Shown one piece after another: positions 36,836 through 45,151 of a stretch of 64,000 nt of DNA (position 1 is its first letter; the number at the start of each line of letters is the position of its first letter). Below the pieces are notes generated by a model. The model was given only the letters and a program-made list of their open reading frames with translations. It was not told the origin of the DNA and did no database searches. The position numbers and the translations under genes were made by a program. This DNA is from Bacillota bacterium (GTDB lineage: Bacteria; Bacillota; Sulfobacillia; JAIMAT01): NCBI GenBank assembly GCA_029960955.1, contig JASBVS010000033.1, positions 28,426 to 92,425 on the forward strand. The letters are read 5' to 3'.

Positions 36836-37823
36836 CCAGGATCCTCCTTCCTGGCGCCCCCGACGCCTCCAGCCACGGCCGCCAGGCGGCGGGCGGCGGC
36901 AGGCGGAAGCGGAGCGGGCGCCCGTCGACGGGGTGGCGGAAGGCGAGCTGCCAGGCGTGGAGCGCGATGCCTTCCTCCGGACCGCCCGGCCAGGGCGTCC
37001 GTGCCCCGTAGAGCGCGTCGCCCAGGACCGGCAAGCCCGACCAGGCCAGGTGGGCGCGGATCTGGTGGGTCCGGCCCGTCTCGGGCCGCGCGAGGAGGAG
37101 CGCCCAGCCCTCCCCCGCCCGCAGCAGGCGGAAGCGGGTCCGCGCGGGCCGGCCGCCGGCGGCGACGATGCGGCGCGCCCGGCCCGGCTCCCGCGCGAGC
37201 GGCGCCTCGACGCAGCGCGGGACGTCCGCCCGCCCCTCCCCCCGCTCCACCACCGCCAGGTAGAAGCGGTCGAGCCCGCATCCTCCCGGTCCCGTCAGGC
37301 GGTCGTGGGCGAGCTGGCTGCGCGCGAAGAGGACGAGGCCGCTGGTCAGCCGGTCGAGGCGGTGGACCGGGTGGACGCCGCGCGCCCCGCAGGCCCCGGC
37401 GAGGCGGGCGGCGACCGCGTTGGCCAGCGTCCCGCCCCCCACCCCGTGCGTGGGGTGGACGACCTGGCCCGCCGGCTTGGCCAGCAGCAGGAGGTGCGCG
37501 TCCTCCCAGACCACCTGGAGAGGAAGCGGCTCGGGCTCCACACGGCTCTCCTCGGGCGGAGGAAGGAGGCGGAGCCGGTCGCCGGCGCGGAGCCGATCGG
37601 GCGCGCGCAGCCTCTCCCACTCCCCCTCCCCGCTCCGGCGGAGGACCGCGCCGCCGCGCTTGAAGTGACGGAAGAGGCGGAGCGAGAGCCCGAGCCCGCT
37701 CCGCCAGAAAGCCTGGAGCGTCGCGCCGTCCCACTCCGGCCGGACGGTTACCGCCAGCGCGCCCCCGGGGATGCTCTCGAGGGGATAGGGCCGGCACGGC
37801 TGCGAACGGGTCAGCGCCACCAC
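36822..37823 (-). CDS. RluA-family pseudouridine synthase
   Basis: A 333-residue RluA/RluD-type pseudouridine synthase. The catalytic motif HRLDRLTSGLVLFARSQ carries the active Asp, with LLAKPAGQVVHPTHG, RFYLAVVERG and PETGRTHQIRAHLAWSGLP also typical. An S4-like N-terminal region is present (LRLFRHFKRGGAVLRR, DRLRAGDRLRL). The target rRNA or tRNA position cannot be told. The GTG start has only a weak SD. Confidence 0.9.
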   Translation of the reverse strand: MVALTRSQPCRPYPLESIPGGALAVTVRPEWDGATLQAFWRSGLGLSLRLFRHFKRGGAVLRRSGEGEWERLRAPDRLRAGDRLRLLPPPEESRVEPEPLPLQVVWEDAHLLLLAKPAGQVVHPTHGVGGGTLANAVAARLAGACGARGVHPVHRLDRLTSGLVLFARSQLAHDRLTGPGGCGLDRFYLAVVERGEGRADVPRCVEAPLAREPGRARRIVAAGGRPARTRFRLLRAGEGWALLLARPETGRTHQIRAHLAWSGLPVLGDALYGARTPWPGGPEEGIALHAWQLAFRHPVDGRPLRFRLPPPAAWRPWLEASGAPGRRILGEPA

Positions 37824-37858
37824 ATCTCACGGCTATGGTAGACGGGGGTGGACGGGCG

Positions 37859-39121
37859 GTGCAAACGGCGGGAGGAAGCGCGGGCGGAGGGGGCGCGCCG
37901 GCGGTCCGCTCCGAGATCGGGCGCCTGGAGCGGGTGATGGTCCACCGGCCCGGGCAGGAGATCGAGAACCTGACGCCGGAACGGCTGCACGCGCTCCTCT
38001 TCGAGGACATCCCCTACCTGCCCGGCATGCGCCGCGAGCACGACGCCTTCGTCGAGGTGCTCCGCCGGCACGGCGTCGAGGTGCTCTACCTGGAGGAGCA
38101 CCTGGAGCAGGTGCTGGCGGAGGAGGAGGTGCGGCGGCGCTTCATCGCCCACTTCCTGGGGGAGAGCGGCTACCCGCTGGACGACCCCTGGCTGGACGAG
38201 GCGCGTCTCCTGGCGGACCACCTGGCGGCTCTGCCGCCTGCGGAGCTGGTGACGCGCGTCGTCGCCGGCCTCCGCCGGAGCGAGCTGCCCGCGCCCTCGC
38301 GGCGGCGGCTCGCCGACCTGGTCGAGGCGTCCAGCCCCTTCGTGCTCGAGCCGCTGCCCAACCTCTACTTCATGCGCGATCCCGCCGCGGTCGTCGGCCA
38401 CGGCGTGCTCGTCAACCGGATGGCCAGCGAGGCCCGCCGCCGGGAGAGCCTGCTCCTGGAGTACGTGGTCCGCCACCACCCGCTCTTCGCGCAGGGCGAC
38501 CTCCCCCGCTGGTACGAGCGCGACCTCCCCTACCCCATCGAGGGGGGCGACGTCCTCGTCCTCTCGCCGGAGTGCGTGGCCATCGGCATGGGCGAGCGGA
38601 CCGGCGCCCGGGCCGTGGAGCGCGTGGCGGAGAAGCTCTTCGCCGCGGGCGTCGCCCGAAGGGTGCTGGCGGTCGAGCTGCCGCGCCACCGCGCCTTCAT
38701 GCACCTGGACACGGTCCTGACCATGGTGGCGCCGCGGCAGTTCGCCGTCCACCAGGTGGTGGTCGAGCGCGGGCTGCGCGTCTTCACCCTTCTTCCGGGA
38801 GGGGACGGCCGGCCGGAGGTGGCCGGGGTCGAGGGGCTGCGGCGGGCGCTGGAATGGGTGGTGGGCGGCGAGGTCGACCTGATCCCGACCGGCGGGAACG
38901 ACCCCGTCGCCTCCGCCCGCGAGCAGTGGAACGACGGGGCCAACACGCTGGCCCTCGAGCCGGGCCGGATCGTCGCCTACGAGCGGAACGAGGTCTCCAA
39001 CCGGGAACTGGAGCGCCACGGCATCCGGGTGGAGACGATCCCGGGGGGCGAGCTCTCCCGCGGGCGCGGCGGGCCGCGCTGCATGACCATGCCGCTGCGG
39101 CGGGCCGAGCTCCCGGCCTAG
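37859..39121 (+). CDS. arcA: Arginine deiminase
   Basis: Arginine deiminase converts arginine to citrulline and ammonia; about 420 residues. All catalytic elements are visible: SEIGRLERVMVHRPG, LPNLYFMRDPAAV, EGGDVLVLS, HLDTVLTMV, IPTGGNDPVASAREQWNDG and the nucleophile in GPRCMTMPL near residue 408. ATG 37835 opens the ORF but has no SD; GTG 37859 follows GGGGGTGGA and is preferred. No arcB or arcC is adjacent, so citrulline use must be encoded elsewhere if the pathway is complete. Confidence 0.93.
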   Translation: MQTAGGSAGGGGAPAVRSEIGRLERVMVHRPGQEIENLTPERLHALLFEDIPYLPGMRREHDAFVEVLRRHGVEVLYLEEHLEQVLAEEEVRRRFIAHFLGESGYPLDDPWLDEARLLADHLAALPPAELVTRVVAGLRRSELPAPSRRRLADLVEASSPFVLEPLPNLYFMRDPAAVVGHGVLVNRMASEARRRESLLLEYVVRHHPLFAQGDLPRWYERDLPYPIEGGDVLVLSPECVAIGMGERTGARAVERVAEKLFAAGVARRVLAVELPRHRAFMHLDTVLTMVAPRQFAVHQVVVERGLRVFTLLPGGDGRPEVAGVEGLRRALEWVVGGEVDLIPTGGNDPVASAREQWNDGANTLALEPGRIVAYERNEVSNRELERHGIRVETIPGGELSRGRGGPRCMTMPLRRAELPA

Positions 39122-39130
39122 GAGGGCGGG

Positions 39131-39160
39131 TTGACAGGTAGATATCTACCTCGCTAGAAT
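39131..39160 (+). promoter_or_regulatory. Promoter with palindromic operator for the RHH-ParB/GMK operon
   Basis: TTGACA (39131-39136), an 18-bp spacer and TAGAAT (39155-39160) form a near-consensus sigma-A promoter. The spacer is largely a perfect 16-bp palindrome AGGTAGATATCTACCT (39136-39151), an ideal operator position. It lies 10 bases before the start of a ribbon-helix-helix protein, so a near-leaderless, autoregulated transcript is suggested. A TCGCTA repeat follows the palindrome. Confidence 0.8.
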
Positions 39161-39169
39161 CTCGCTACC

Positions 39170-39709
39170 ATGCCGAACCGCTACCGCGCCGGAACCGCCG
39201 CCGTGCTGCTGCGGCTGCCCGCCGACCTGAAGTGCCGCGGCCAGGAGCTCGTCCGCCAGTGGTCGGGCGGCAGCAAGCCGCGGTCGCTCAACCACATGAT
39301 CCAACTCATGTTGGAGAACGCCGTCGAAACGGTTCGGAGGCGGAGGGACGCCGCCACGGCCCTGGAACTGGATCCCCGGGCCCTCCGCCCCACGCAAGGG
39401 GCCGAGGAGACGCTCGCCGGCGGTCTCCTCGACGGGTTGATCGAGGAGATCAAGCGCTCCGGACGGATCGACCCTCTTGAAGTCTTCGAGTGCGACGGTT
39501 CGTACTACATCCTCGACGGGCACAGGCGCGCCGTGGCGGCGGCGGCCTTGGGACGGGTGACGGTGCCCGTCGCAGTCGTCTTCGGGAGCGATGACACGCT
39601 GCCGTGGGGCGAATCGGTCCGCCGCTTCGTCGCCCGTCTCCCGCTGGCCGGCTACCAGGCGGAGATGGAGACCCTTGTCGAAAGGGCGAAGAGGAGGCAC
39701 GGAGGATGA
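39170..39709 (+). CDS. Ribbon-helix-helix protein with ParB/sulfiredoxin-like domain
   Basis: A 179-residue protein of unusual build. Residues 8-55 (TAAVLLRLPADLKCRGQELV, then SLNHMIQLMLENAVE) look like a ribbon-helix-helix DNA-binding domain. Residues 95-137 (RIDPLEVFECDG, ILDGHRRAVAAAALG) match the ParB-N/sulfiredoxin fold, with DGHRR at 116-120. A short basic C-terminal helix follows. It overlaps the kinase-like gene (ATGA). Codon use is less GC-biased than in neighbours. Likely autoregulatory through the upstream palindrome; the ParB-like domain activity is unknown. Confidence 0.75.
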   Translation: MPNRYRAGTAAVLLRLPADLKCRGQELVRQWSGGSKPRSLNHMIQLMLENAVETVRRRRDAATALELDPRALRPTQGAEETLAGGLLDGLIEEIKRSGRIDPLEVFECDGSYYILDGHRRAVAAAALGRVTVPVAVVFGSDDTLPWGESVRRFVARLPLAGYQAEMETLVERAKRRHGG

Positions 39710-40299
39710 GCGATCGCGGTCATCTCTATCTCCTGATCGGCCCGAGCGGGAGCGGCAAGACCACGATCATCCGCGAGGTCGTCGCCCGCAGGCCCGACGT
39801 CCGCTTCCTCCCGACCACCACGACGCGCGCGCCGCGCCCCGGAGAACGGAACGGTCGCGAATACTACTTCGTGAACGACGAGGAGTTCGACCAGGCCCTG
39901 GCGCGGGGCGAGTTCCTCGAGTGGAAGCGCATCCACGGCCACCGTTACGGCACATCCCGTTCCCGCCTTGAGGAGGCTGTCCGCTCGGGAACCGCGGGCA
40001 TCCTGTCCGTTGACATCCTCGGTGGCCTGGAGATCAAGCGCGTCTTCGGCGCGGACGCCACCACGATTTTCGTGCGCCCCCACTCCACGCAGGAGCTGCT
40101 GGAGCGCTTGGTCGGGCGCGGCGACGACCAGGACGACATCGAGGGACGGCTGCGGCGTGCCGAGGAAGAGATGCGCATGGCCAGCCTTTGCGACTACGTG
40201 GTCATCAACGACAACGGGCACTTGCAGGACGCCGTCGAGGCCGTGCTCCGCATCATCGACCGTACGTCCGTCCGAAACCCGGAGGACGCGCACACCTGA
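39706..40299 (+). CDS. Guanylate-kinase-like nucleotide kinase
   Basis: A 197-residue P-loop kinase with guanylate kinase order: GPSGSGKTT, TTTTRAPRPGERNGREYYFV (GMP-binding), EFLEWKRIHGHRYGTSRSRLE, and VRPHSTQELLERLVGRGDDQDDIEGRLRRAEEE, ending CDYVVINDNG. The WKRIHG and DILGGLEIKR positions are divergent from housekeeping Gmk, and the yicC and rpoZ neighbours are absent, so this is probably a second, specialised kinase (an unusual nucleotide or PhnN-like substrate is possible). Translationally coupled to the RHH-ParB gene. Confidence 0.8.
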   Translation: MSDRGHLYLLIGPSGSGKTTIIREVVARRPDVRFLPTTTTRAPRPGERNGREYYFVNDEEFDQALARGEFLEWKRIHGHRYGTSRSRLEEAVRSGTAGILSVDILGGLEIKRVFGADATTIFVRPHSTQELLERLVGRGDDQDDIEGRLRRAEEEMRMASLCDYVVINDNGHLQDAVEAVLRIIDRTSVRNPEDAHT

Positions 40300-40347
40300 G
40301 GCCGTCCCCTTCCTCGCGCCCCCCGATGTCCATCGGCCGCTGCAGAC

Positions 40348-41271
40348 TCACGGGTGGCCGGCCAGTCGCAAGGTCAGAGACGGCGGCGGTTGATCGGTGT
40401 GGTGCTGGACCAAGCCGGCGTAATACCGCGTGCCGGCCGTCGTCCGGATCTCGATCCGCGCGCCGCCTTTCTCCTGGGTCACGACGAGGCCCGACCAGAA
40501 CTCTTCCCGCTGCGGCTTCAGCTCTTGAGGGACTCCGCTTGCAACCGTCACGTTGTCGAAGTACACGGTGAGGACCCTGCTCGCACGGTCATAGCTGACG
40601 TGCACCATAGGAATGTCCGTGGTGGCGGCGTAATACAGGTCTTCCTTGCCCTTGATGGGGCCGAACGTAAACTGGATCTCTGCCGGGCCGTAGGATATCC
40701 GTGTGAGGGCCTCTATTTTCCAATGGCCGAACTTTATCGCCGTGCTGACAGGAAGGAAGATCGGCGTCTCGGTTGCAACCCATTCGCCGTTCTGCCATGC
40801 GACCTCCAGGGTGAACGGAGGTACGGTCGAACCGTCGGCGTCATTCCCACCATTTGCCCGAAAGTAAATGTGATCGCGGTCGGCCATGCGCTCGAGGGTG
40901 ACGAAGTACGAGTCGGTCGGCAGCATGACCCGTTCGCCAGTCTTCAGGTCGTACCACCAGAATCTGGGCGCAAGGCTCGGACTCTCGGGCACGGCGGCCT
41001 CGACGACCGCGGCGTCGCGCGCCCGATCCACGGTCAGCGAGACGATCCTGCCTTGGTCGAAGTGGCTTCGGATGTAGTCGACGCTGATCGGCCCGGGAGA
41101 CGCCCCTTGCTCACCCGGAGCTCCACCCGTGGCCGTCGCGCCGGACCCGTTGGATGCTCCCGGGCCATTGGTCGCGGAACGGTCGGGCGCCGCGCCCGAG
41201 CACGCCGCCAGCGCCACCGCCAGGAACGCCACCGCCAAACCCGTGAGGCCGCGCTGCCGCGTGCGGAACAT
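40348..41271 (-). CDS. Unknown secreted lipoprotein
   Basis: A 307-residue protein with a lipoprotein signal peptide (GLTGLAVAFLAVALAACSG) and a Gly/Ser/Thr/Pro-rich linker of about 40 residues. The mature domain is beta-rich (FWWYDLKTGERVML, DHIYFRANGG, KFGHWKIEALTRISYGPAEI) and I do not recognise it. ATG 41271 is chosen for the GGGAGGAGG SD. Codon use is less GC-biased than in surrounding genes, like the operon that converges on it. A short convergent gap (40300-40347) separates them. Confidence 0.75.
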   Translation of the reverse strand: MFRTRQRGLTGLAVAFLAVALAACSGAAPDRSATNGPGASNGSGATATGGAPGEQGASPGPISVDYIRSHFDQGRIVSLTVDRARDAAVVEAAVPESPSLAPRFWWYDLKTGERVMLPTDSYFVTLERMADRDHIYFRANGGNDADGSTVPPFTLEVAWQNGEWVATETPIFLPVSTAIKFGHWKIEALTRISYGPAEIQFTFGPIKGKEDLYYAATTDIPMVHVSYDRASRVLTVYFDNVTVASGVPQELKPQREEFWSGLVVTQEKGGARIEIRTTAGTRYYAGLVQHHTDQPPPSLTLRLAGHP

Positions 41272-41439
41272 CGCCGCCTCCTCCCTTCCGAGACGACCGA
41301 CAGCGCCCCTCGGGGGAGCCGGCGGCCATCGCTTTTCGAGCATGACTGCGTCCAGCTCCCCCCCGTTCCCCGTAGCCTCGCAGGAACCGCGGACATGGGC
41401 CGGACGGCAACGACTCACGGCGACCACGGCTTCCTGCCG

Positions 41440-42165
41440 TCAGCCGGTTGCCTTCTGGTGCGCGGCGTCGGCGGTGGAGTGGGCGGCGGCGCTGGCCAGG
41501 TTGATGACCACGAAGCCGACGTAGAGGACGACGAAGCCGAGCGACATCAACGGCCAGAACCAGAACGGCTGGCCGAGCCGCGCCAGCGAGCCGGCCGCGC
41601 CCAGGAGGATGGTGCCCGCGGCGATCAGCGCGTTCCCTTCCGTGAAGGCGCTGCTGGCCTGCCTGCGGTAGAGCTGCCAGGCCGAGAGGAGCGCGAGTCC
41701 GGCCACCGCCACCAGGCCGAAGGTGTTGAGGAGGATGAGGAGGATCAGGGCGGGCGGATTCTGCGTCAAGCCGAGGACCTCGGTGCCCGGTCCGCCGTCG
41801 AGGCGCGCCACCGCGGCCGCGTCGCCCGGCGTGAGGAAGAGCTCGACCGCCCCCACCAGGGAGAGGAGGAGCACCACGCCGAGGATCGGGCGCGCCCAGC
41901 GCCCGCCGCGGTCGTGGAGAAAGACGCTGCCCAGGCCCAGGTAGGCCGCCATCAGCATGGCGCCGAAGAGGTAGTAGACGCGGAACCAGGCCAGACTTCC
42001 CGTCTCCAGCGCCAGGACGTAGCCCGCCGCCCCCAGGAAGCCCATGGCGAGCGAGACCGTCCAGATCAGCTGGTAGGGCCGTCGCCGCTCGAGGTACTGC
42101 CGCAGCGTTCCGTAGCCGAAGGCCGCGCAGACCAGCGCCACGATGAGCGGGTAGACGAGGAGCAC
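41440..42165 (-). CDS. Multi-pass membrane protein, unknown
   Basis: A 241-residue protein with about seven membrane helices (VYPLIVALVCAAFGYGTL, LIWTVSLAMGFLGAAGYVLAL, VYYLFGAMLMAAYLGLG, PILGVVLLLSLVGAVELF, ILLILLNTFGLVAVAGLALL, LIAAGTILLGAAGSLARL, LMSLGFVVLYVGFVVINLA). I know no function for it. GTG start, with a G-rich SD. The cupredoxin-like lipoprotein gene lies 42 bases upstream on the same strand and may be cotranscribed. The 168 bp after its stop show nothing. Confidence 0.8.
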   Translation of the reverse strand: MLLVYPLIVALVCAAFGYGTLRQYLERRRPYQLIWTVSLAMGFLGAAGYVLALETGSLAWFRVYYLFGAMLMAAYLGLGSVFLHDRGGRWARPILGVVLLLSLVGAVELFLTPGDAAAVARLDGGPGTEVLGLTQNPPALILLILLNTFGLVAVAGLALLSAWQLYRRQASSAFTEGNALIAAGTILLGAAGSLARLGQPFWFWPLMSLGFVVLYVGFVVINLASAAAHSTADAAHQKATG

Positions 42166-42207
42166 GGTCCCCGCCCCCTTCCTTCCAACCAGGGTTCGTC
42201 GCTATCG

Positions 42208-42651
42208 CTATCTTAGCGCGCTCGAACCCTCTCCCGGCGAACCGCCGGCCGAGCGGGCGCCTCCCCCTCCCTGCTTCGGCTCGACGATCAGGAGGGCGCG
42301 CATGGAGCGGCAGGGGGCGCCGCAGTCGACGTCGTTCCGGATCGTGTACGTGCCCGGGCGCTGCGGCGTGAAGCGGATCTCGGAGCGGCCTCCGGCCGGC
42401 ACCCGGGCGCGCAGGTCGAGCCCGTCGACGCGGAAGCCGTAGGCGCGCTGGTCGTACGCCTTGATGTCGATGCGGACCGGGGTGCCCGCGCGCACGCGGA
42501 TGGTGGCCGGATCGTAGTAGTAGGGATGCGCCGTCACCACCGTCCGCTGCTCCACGGGCAACGAGGAGCAGGCGGCGGCCTGCAGGAGGAGGCCCGCCAG
42601 GAGAGCGATGAGGAAGAGAGGCCCGGGGCCGGGCCGGTCGGATCGCCACAT
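42208..42651 (-). CDS. Cupredoxin-like lipoprotein
   Basis: A 147-residue lipoprotein (lipobox LLLQAAACSS) with a cupredoxin-type domain: TVVTAHPYYYDPATIRVRAGTPVRI is the start of such folds in CoxII/NosZ-like proteins, and RPGTYTIRNDVDCGAPCRSM occupies the metal-loop position. The loop keeps two Cys (CxxxC) and a Met but lacks the second His of a CuA site, so the metal is uncertain. A Gly/Ser-rich tail follows. It could be a surface copper chaperone or electron carrier. Confidence 0.75.
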   Translation of the reverse strand: MWRSDRPGPGPLFLIALLAGLLLQAAACSSLPVEQRTVVTAHPYYYDPATIRVRAGTPVRIDIKAYDQRAYGFRVDGLDLRARVPAGGRSEIRFTPQRPGTYTIRNDVDCGAPCRSMRALLIVEPKQGGGGARSAGGSPGEGSSALR

Positions 42652-42726
42652 CCGTTCCCACCTCCAGCCCCAGCCCTTCCCCCCGCCCGCTCCGGCTATT
42701 CCCCCTCCCGCGGCGCCGCGGCCGCC

Positions 42727-44205
42727 TCAGCGGTCGATCTGCGCCCGCTGCAGCCGGCCGCTGTAGTCGACGTAGACGGCCTTCCACTCCGTGTAGACCT
42801 CGAGGGCGGCCCGCCCCGCCTCGCGGTGGCCGTTGCCCGTGCCGCGCATGCCGCCGAAGGGCAGCTGGATCTCGGCGCCGATGGTGCCGGCGTTGACGTA
42901 GACGATGCCGGTGGCCAGGTCGCGGATGGCCTTGAAGGCCTTGTTGACGTCGCGCGTGTAGATGCTGGAGGAGAGGCCGTACTCGACCCCGTTGTTCACC
43001 TCGATCGCCTCCTCCAGCGAGTCGACCGGGATGATCGAGAGGACCGGGCCGAAGATCTCCTCCTGGGCGATGCGGAAGCGCGGCCCCACGCGGTCGAAGA
43101 GGGTCGGCTCGTAGAAGAAGCCCTTCGCCAGCTCGCCCGTGGTGACCGGGCGGCCGCCCGTCACCAGCACGGCCCCTTCCTCCTGGCCGATCCGGACGTA
43201 GCGCTCCACCTTCTCCACGGCGCGGCGGTTGATGAGGGGTCCCACCTCGGTGCCGGGGTCGAGGCCGTTGCCGAGGCGAAGCTTGCGGGCGCCTTCCTTC
43301 AGCCGTTCCACCAGCTCGTCGTGGACGCCGCGCTGGACGATGACGCGCGAGCCGGCGGTGCAGCGCTGGCCCGTCGTCCCGAAGGCGCTCCAGAGGATCC
43401 CCTGGACGGCCAGGTCGAGATCGGCGTCGTCCAGCACCGTGATGGCGTTCTTGCCGCCCAGCTCCAGGTGGTAGCGCTTCATCTGCTCCGCGGCGGTCCG
43501 CGCGACGTGACGGCCGACGGTGTTGGAGCCGGTGAAGGAGACCAGGTCCACGCCGGGATGGCGGAGAAGCGCGTCGCCCACCGCCTCGCCCGAGCCGAAG
43601 ACGACGTTGAGGACGCCGGGCGGCAGGCCGGCCTCCTCCAGGATCCGGGCCAGCAGGTAACCGAGAAGCGGGGCGTCGCTGGCCGGTTTGAAGACGGCGG
43701 TGTTGCCGGCCACCAGCGCCGGCATCAGCTTCCAGGTGGCGATGGAGAAGGGGAAGTTCCAGGGGGTGATGGCCGCGACCACGCCGATCGGGTCGCGCTG
43801 GGCCATGGCGAACTTGTCGGGGCTCTCCGCCGGCACCACCTCGCCGGCCAGGCGGCGGCCCTCGCCCGCCATGTAGAAGGTCATGTCGATGCCTTCCTGG
43901 ACCTCGCCGCGCGACTCGGTCAGCACCTTTCCCATGTCGCGCGTCATGGCGCGCGACAGCTCCTCCTTCCGCTCCGCCATCAGCTGGGCGGCGCGGAAGA
44001 GGATCTCGGCCCGCCGCGGCGCCGGGAAGAGGCGCCAGGAGCGGTAGGCCTCGCGCGCGGCCTGGACGGCGCGGTCGACGTCTTCCGGGCTCGAGGCCGG
44101 CACCTCGGCCACCACCTCGCCCGTGGCGGGGTCGATGCTGGGAAAGGTCTCGCCGCCCGAGGCGTCGACCCAGTGGCCGCCGATCAGGTTCTGCAGGCGC
44201 TCCAA
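42727..44205 (-). CDS. Aldehyde dehydrogenase (NAD(P)+), SSADH-like
   Basis: A 492-residue aldehyde dehydrogenase. Features are [20 protein letters not shown] (cofactor site), [20 protein letters not shown], the catalytic Glu in LELGGKNA, the nucleophile Cys in [13 protein letters not shown], and [11 protein letters not shown]. It resembles succinate-semialdehyde or 2-oxoglutarate-semialdehyde dehydrogenases, but the substrate is not certain. TTG 44205 is preferred because AAGGGGGGATC lies just upstream; the track start is far too early. Confidence 0.93.
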   Translation of the reverse strand: MERLQNLIGGHWVDASGGETFPSIDPATGEVVAEVPASSPEDVDRAVQAAREAYRSWRLFPAPRRAEILFRAAQLMAERKEELSRAMTRDMGKVLTESRGEVQEGIDMTFYMAGEGRRLAGEVVPAESPDKFAMAQRDPIGVVAAITPWNFPFSIATWKLMPALVAGNTAVFKPASDAPLLGYLLARILEEAGLPPGVLNVVFGSGEAVGDALLRHPGVDLVSFTGSNTVGRHVARTAAEQMKRYHLELGGKNAITVLDDADLDLAVQGILWSAFGTTGQRCTAGSRVIVQRGVHDELVERLKEGARKLRLGNGLDPGTEVGPLINRRAVEKVERYVRIGQEEGAVLVTGGRPVTTGELAKGFFYEPTLFDRVGPRFRIAQEEIFGPVLSIIPVDSLEEAIEVNNGVEYGLSSSIYTRDVNKAFKAIRDLATGIVYVNAGTIGAEIQLPFGGMRGTGNGHREAGRAALEVYTEWKAVYVDYSGRLQRAQIDR

Positions 44206-44302
44206 CGAAGATCCCCCCTTCGGTCGTCTCGGCCGACCCGCAGGAAGGGATTTCGCCGCGCCGGCCGGGCCGCCTCCCGCGCCGCCGGGCGCGCCTGGAA
44301 CG

Positions 44303-44695
44303 CTAGAGCGCGACGCCCAGCATGCCGCCCAGCGCCCCCAGCGCCAGGCCGAGCCCTGCATCCCGCAGGAGCGTGCCGCCCATGCCGGCCCCGCCCGCCG
44401 CCCAGTCGACGAGGAGGAGCAGGAGCACGTAACCCAGGCCCGCGAGGCCGCCGTGCAGCCAGCCCATCTGCTCGGCCGACCGCCCCGCCGCCATCCCGCC
44501 CGCCAGCGGCGCCAGGAGGCCGGCGAAGAAGCCGCTCCGGGCCAGGACCGGGTCGCTCAGGCGGCTGAAGTGGGCGACCAGCGTCAGCGCGACGGCCAGC
44601 AGGCCCGCGGTCAGGAAGGCGAACAGGAGGCCGCGCAGGAGAGCCCACGGCGAGATCGCACGCGGCGCGCCGCCCGGCTCGCTTCTCGTCCGCAC
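44303..44695 (-). CDS. TIGR04086-type small membrane protein
   Basis: A 130-residue protein with four membrane helices (LLRGLLFAFLTAGLLAVALTLV, SGFFAGLLAPLAGGMAAGRSAE, GWLHGGLAGLGYVLLLLLVDW, LRDAGLGLALGALGGMLGVAL). Length, four-helix pattern and the GGMAAGRxA segment fit the TIGR04086/YrzE family of Firmicutes, function unknown. GTG 44695 follows GGGAG; the track ORF is over-long. Confidence 0.75.
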   Translation of the reverse strand: MRTRSEPGGAPRAISPWALLRGLLFAFLTAGLLAVALTLVAHFSRLSDPVLARSGFFAGLLAPLAGGMAAGRSAEQMGWLHGGLAGLGYVLLLLLVDWAAGGAGMGGTLLRDAGLGLALGALGGMLGVAL

Positions 44696-44703
44696 CCGAT
44701 CTC

Positions 44704-44731
44704 CCCCCTCCGCTCCTATGCGCGGAGGGGG
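44704..44731. terminator. Stem-loop upstream of the TIGR04086 gene
   Basis: CCCCCTCCGC and GCGGAGGGGG form a perfect 10-bp stem with an 8-base loop. On the minus strand it lies after the spore-protein gene and just before the TIGR04086 gene, so it may end the former transcript. It lacks a T-run. Confidence 0.4.
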
Positions 44732-44761
44732 CCGTCCCATGCCGGCCGCGGGACGGCGAGA

Positions 44762-44789
44762 GGCCGGTCCGCCTTCCGGCAGACCGGCC
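44762..44789. terminator. Second stem-loop downstream of the SASP gene
   Basis: GGCCGGTC/GACCGGCC (8 bp) with an inner GCC/GGC extension lies about 75 bases downstream of the SASP stop. With the hairpin at 44704 it forms a double stem-loop in the 167-bp gap between the two genes, a likely end of the monocistronic SASP mRNA. Confidence 0.4.
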
Positions 44790-44862
44790 CCTCCGGGGCC
44801 TGGGCGCCCGGGCCGCCCGGTCCCTGGCGCGCCTTCGATCGCGTGCTGTCGCGGATCGCGCG

Positions 44863-45078
44863 CTATCGCGGTCGGCCGAGCCGCTCCTCGGCGAAACGGA
44901 TCATGCGGCGCACCATCTGCCCGCCGATCCGTCCCGTCTCGCGGGTGGTCATCTTCTCCCACCCGCGCCGGCGGATGTCGTCGCGCAGGCCCAGCTCGTC
45001 CGCCACTTCGTACTTCAGCCGGTCGAGCTCTTCCTCGGCCTGAGGGTTCTCGACGCGACGGCTTGGACGCCTCGCCAT
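44863..45078 (-). CDS. Alpha/beta-type small acid-soluble spore protein
   Basis: A 71-residue alpha/beta SASP, a DNA-coating protein of dormant spores. LDRLKYEVADELGL includes the YEVA germination-protease cleavage-type site, and GWEKMTTRETGRIGGQMVRRMI is the conserved C-terminal DNA-binding region (family GGxMVRRMI). It has an Arg-rich N-terminus. ATG start with GAGGGGGGT 6 bases upstream. It is probably transcribed by the forespore sigma factor; I could not identify that promoter. This is the strongest evidence for sporulation in the window. Confidence 0.93.
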   Translation of the reverse strand: MARRPSRRVENPQAEEELDRLKYEVADELGLRDDIRRRGWEKMTTRETGRIGGQMVRRMIRFAEERLGRPR

Positions 45079-45151
45079 CTCGGACCCCCCTCGTGTCGGG
45101 GCGCGCCGCCGACGATCTTACGATGCGCCCGCGGCGAGGTAGCTACTCGCG

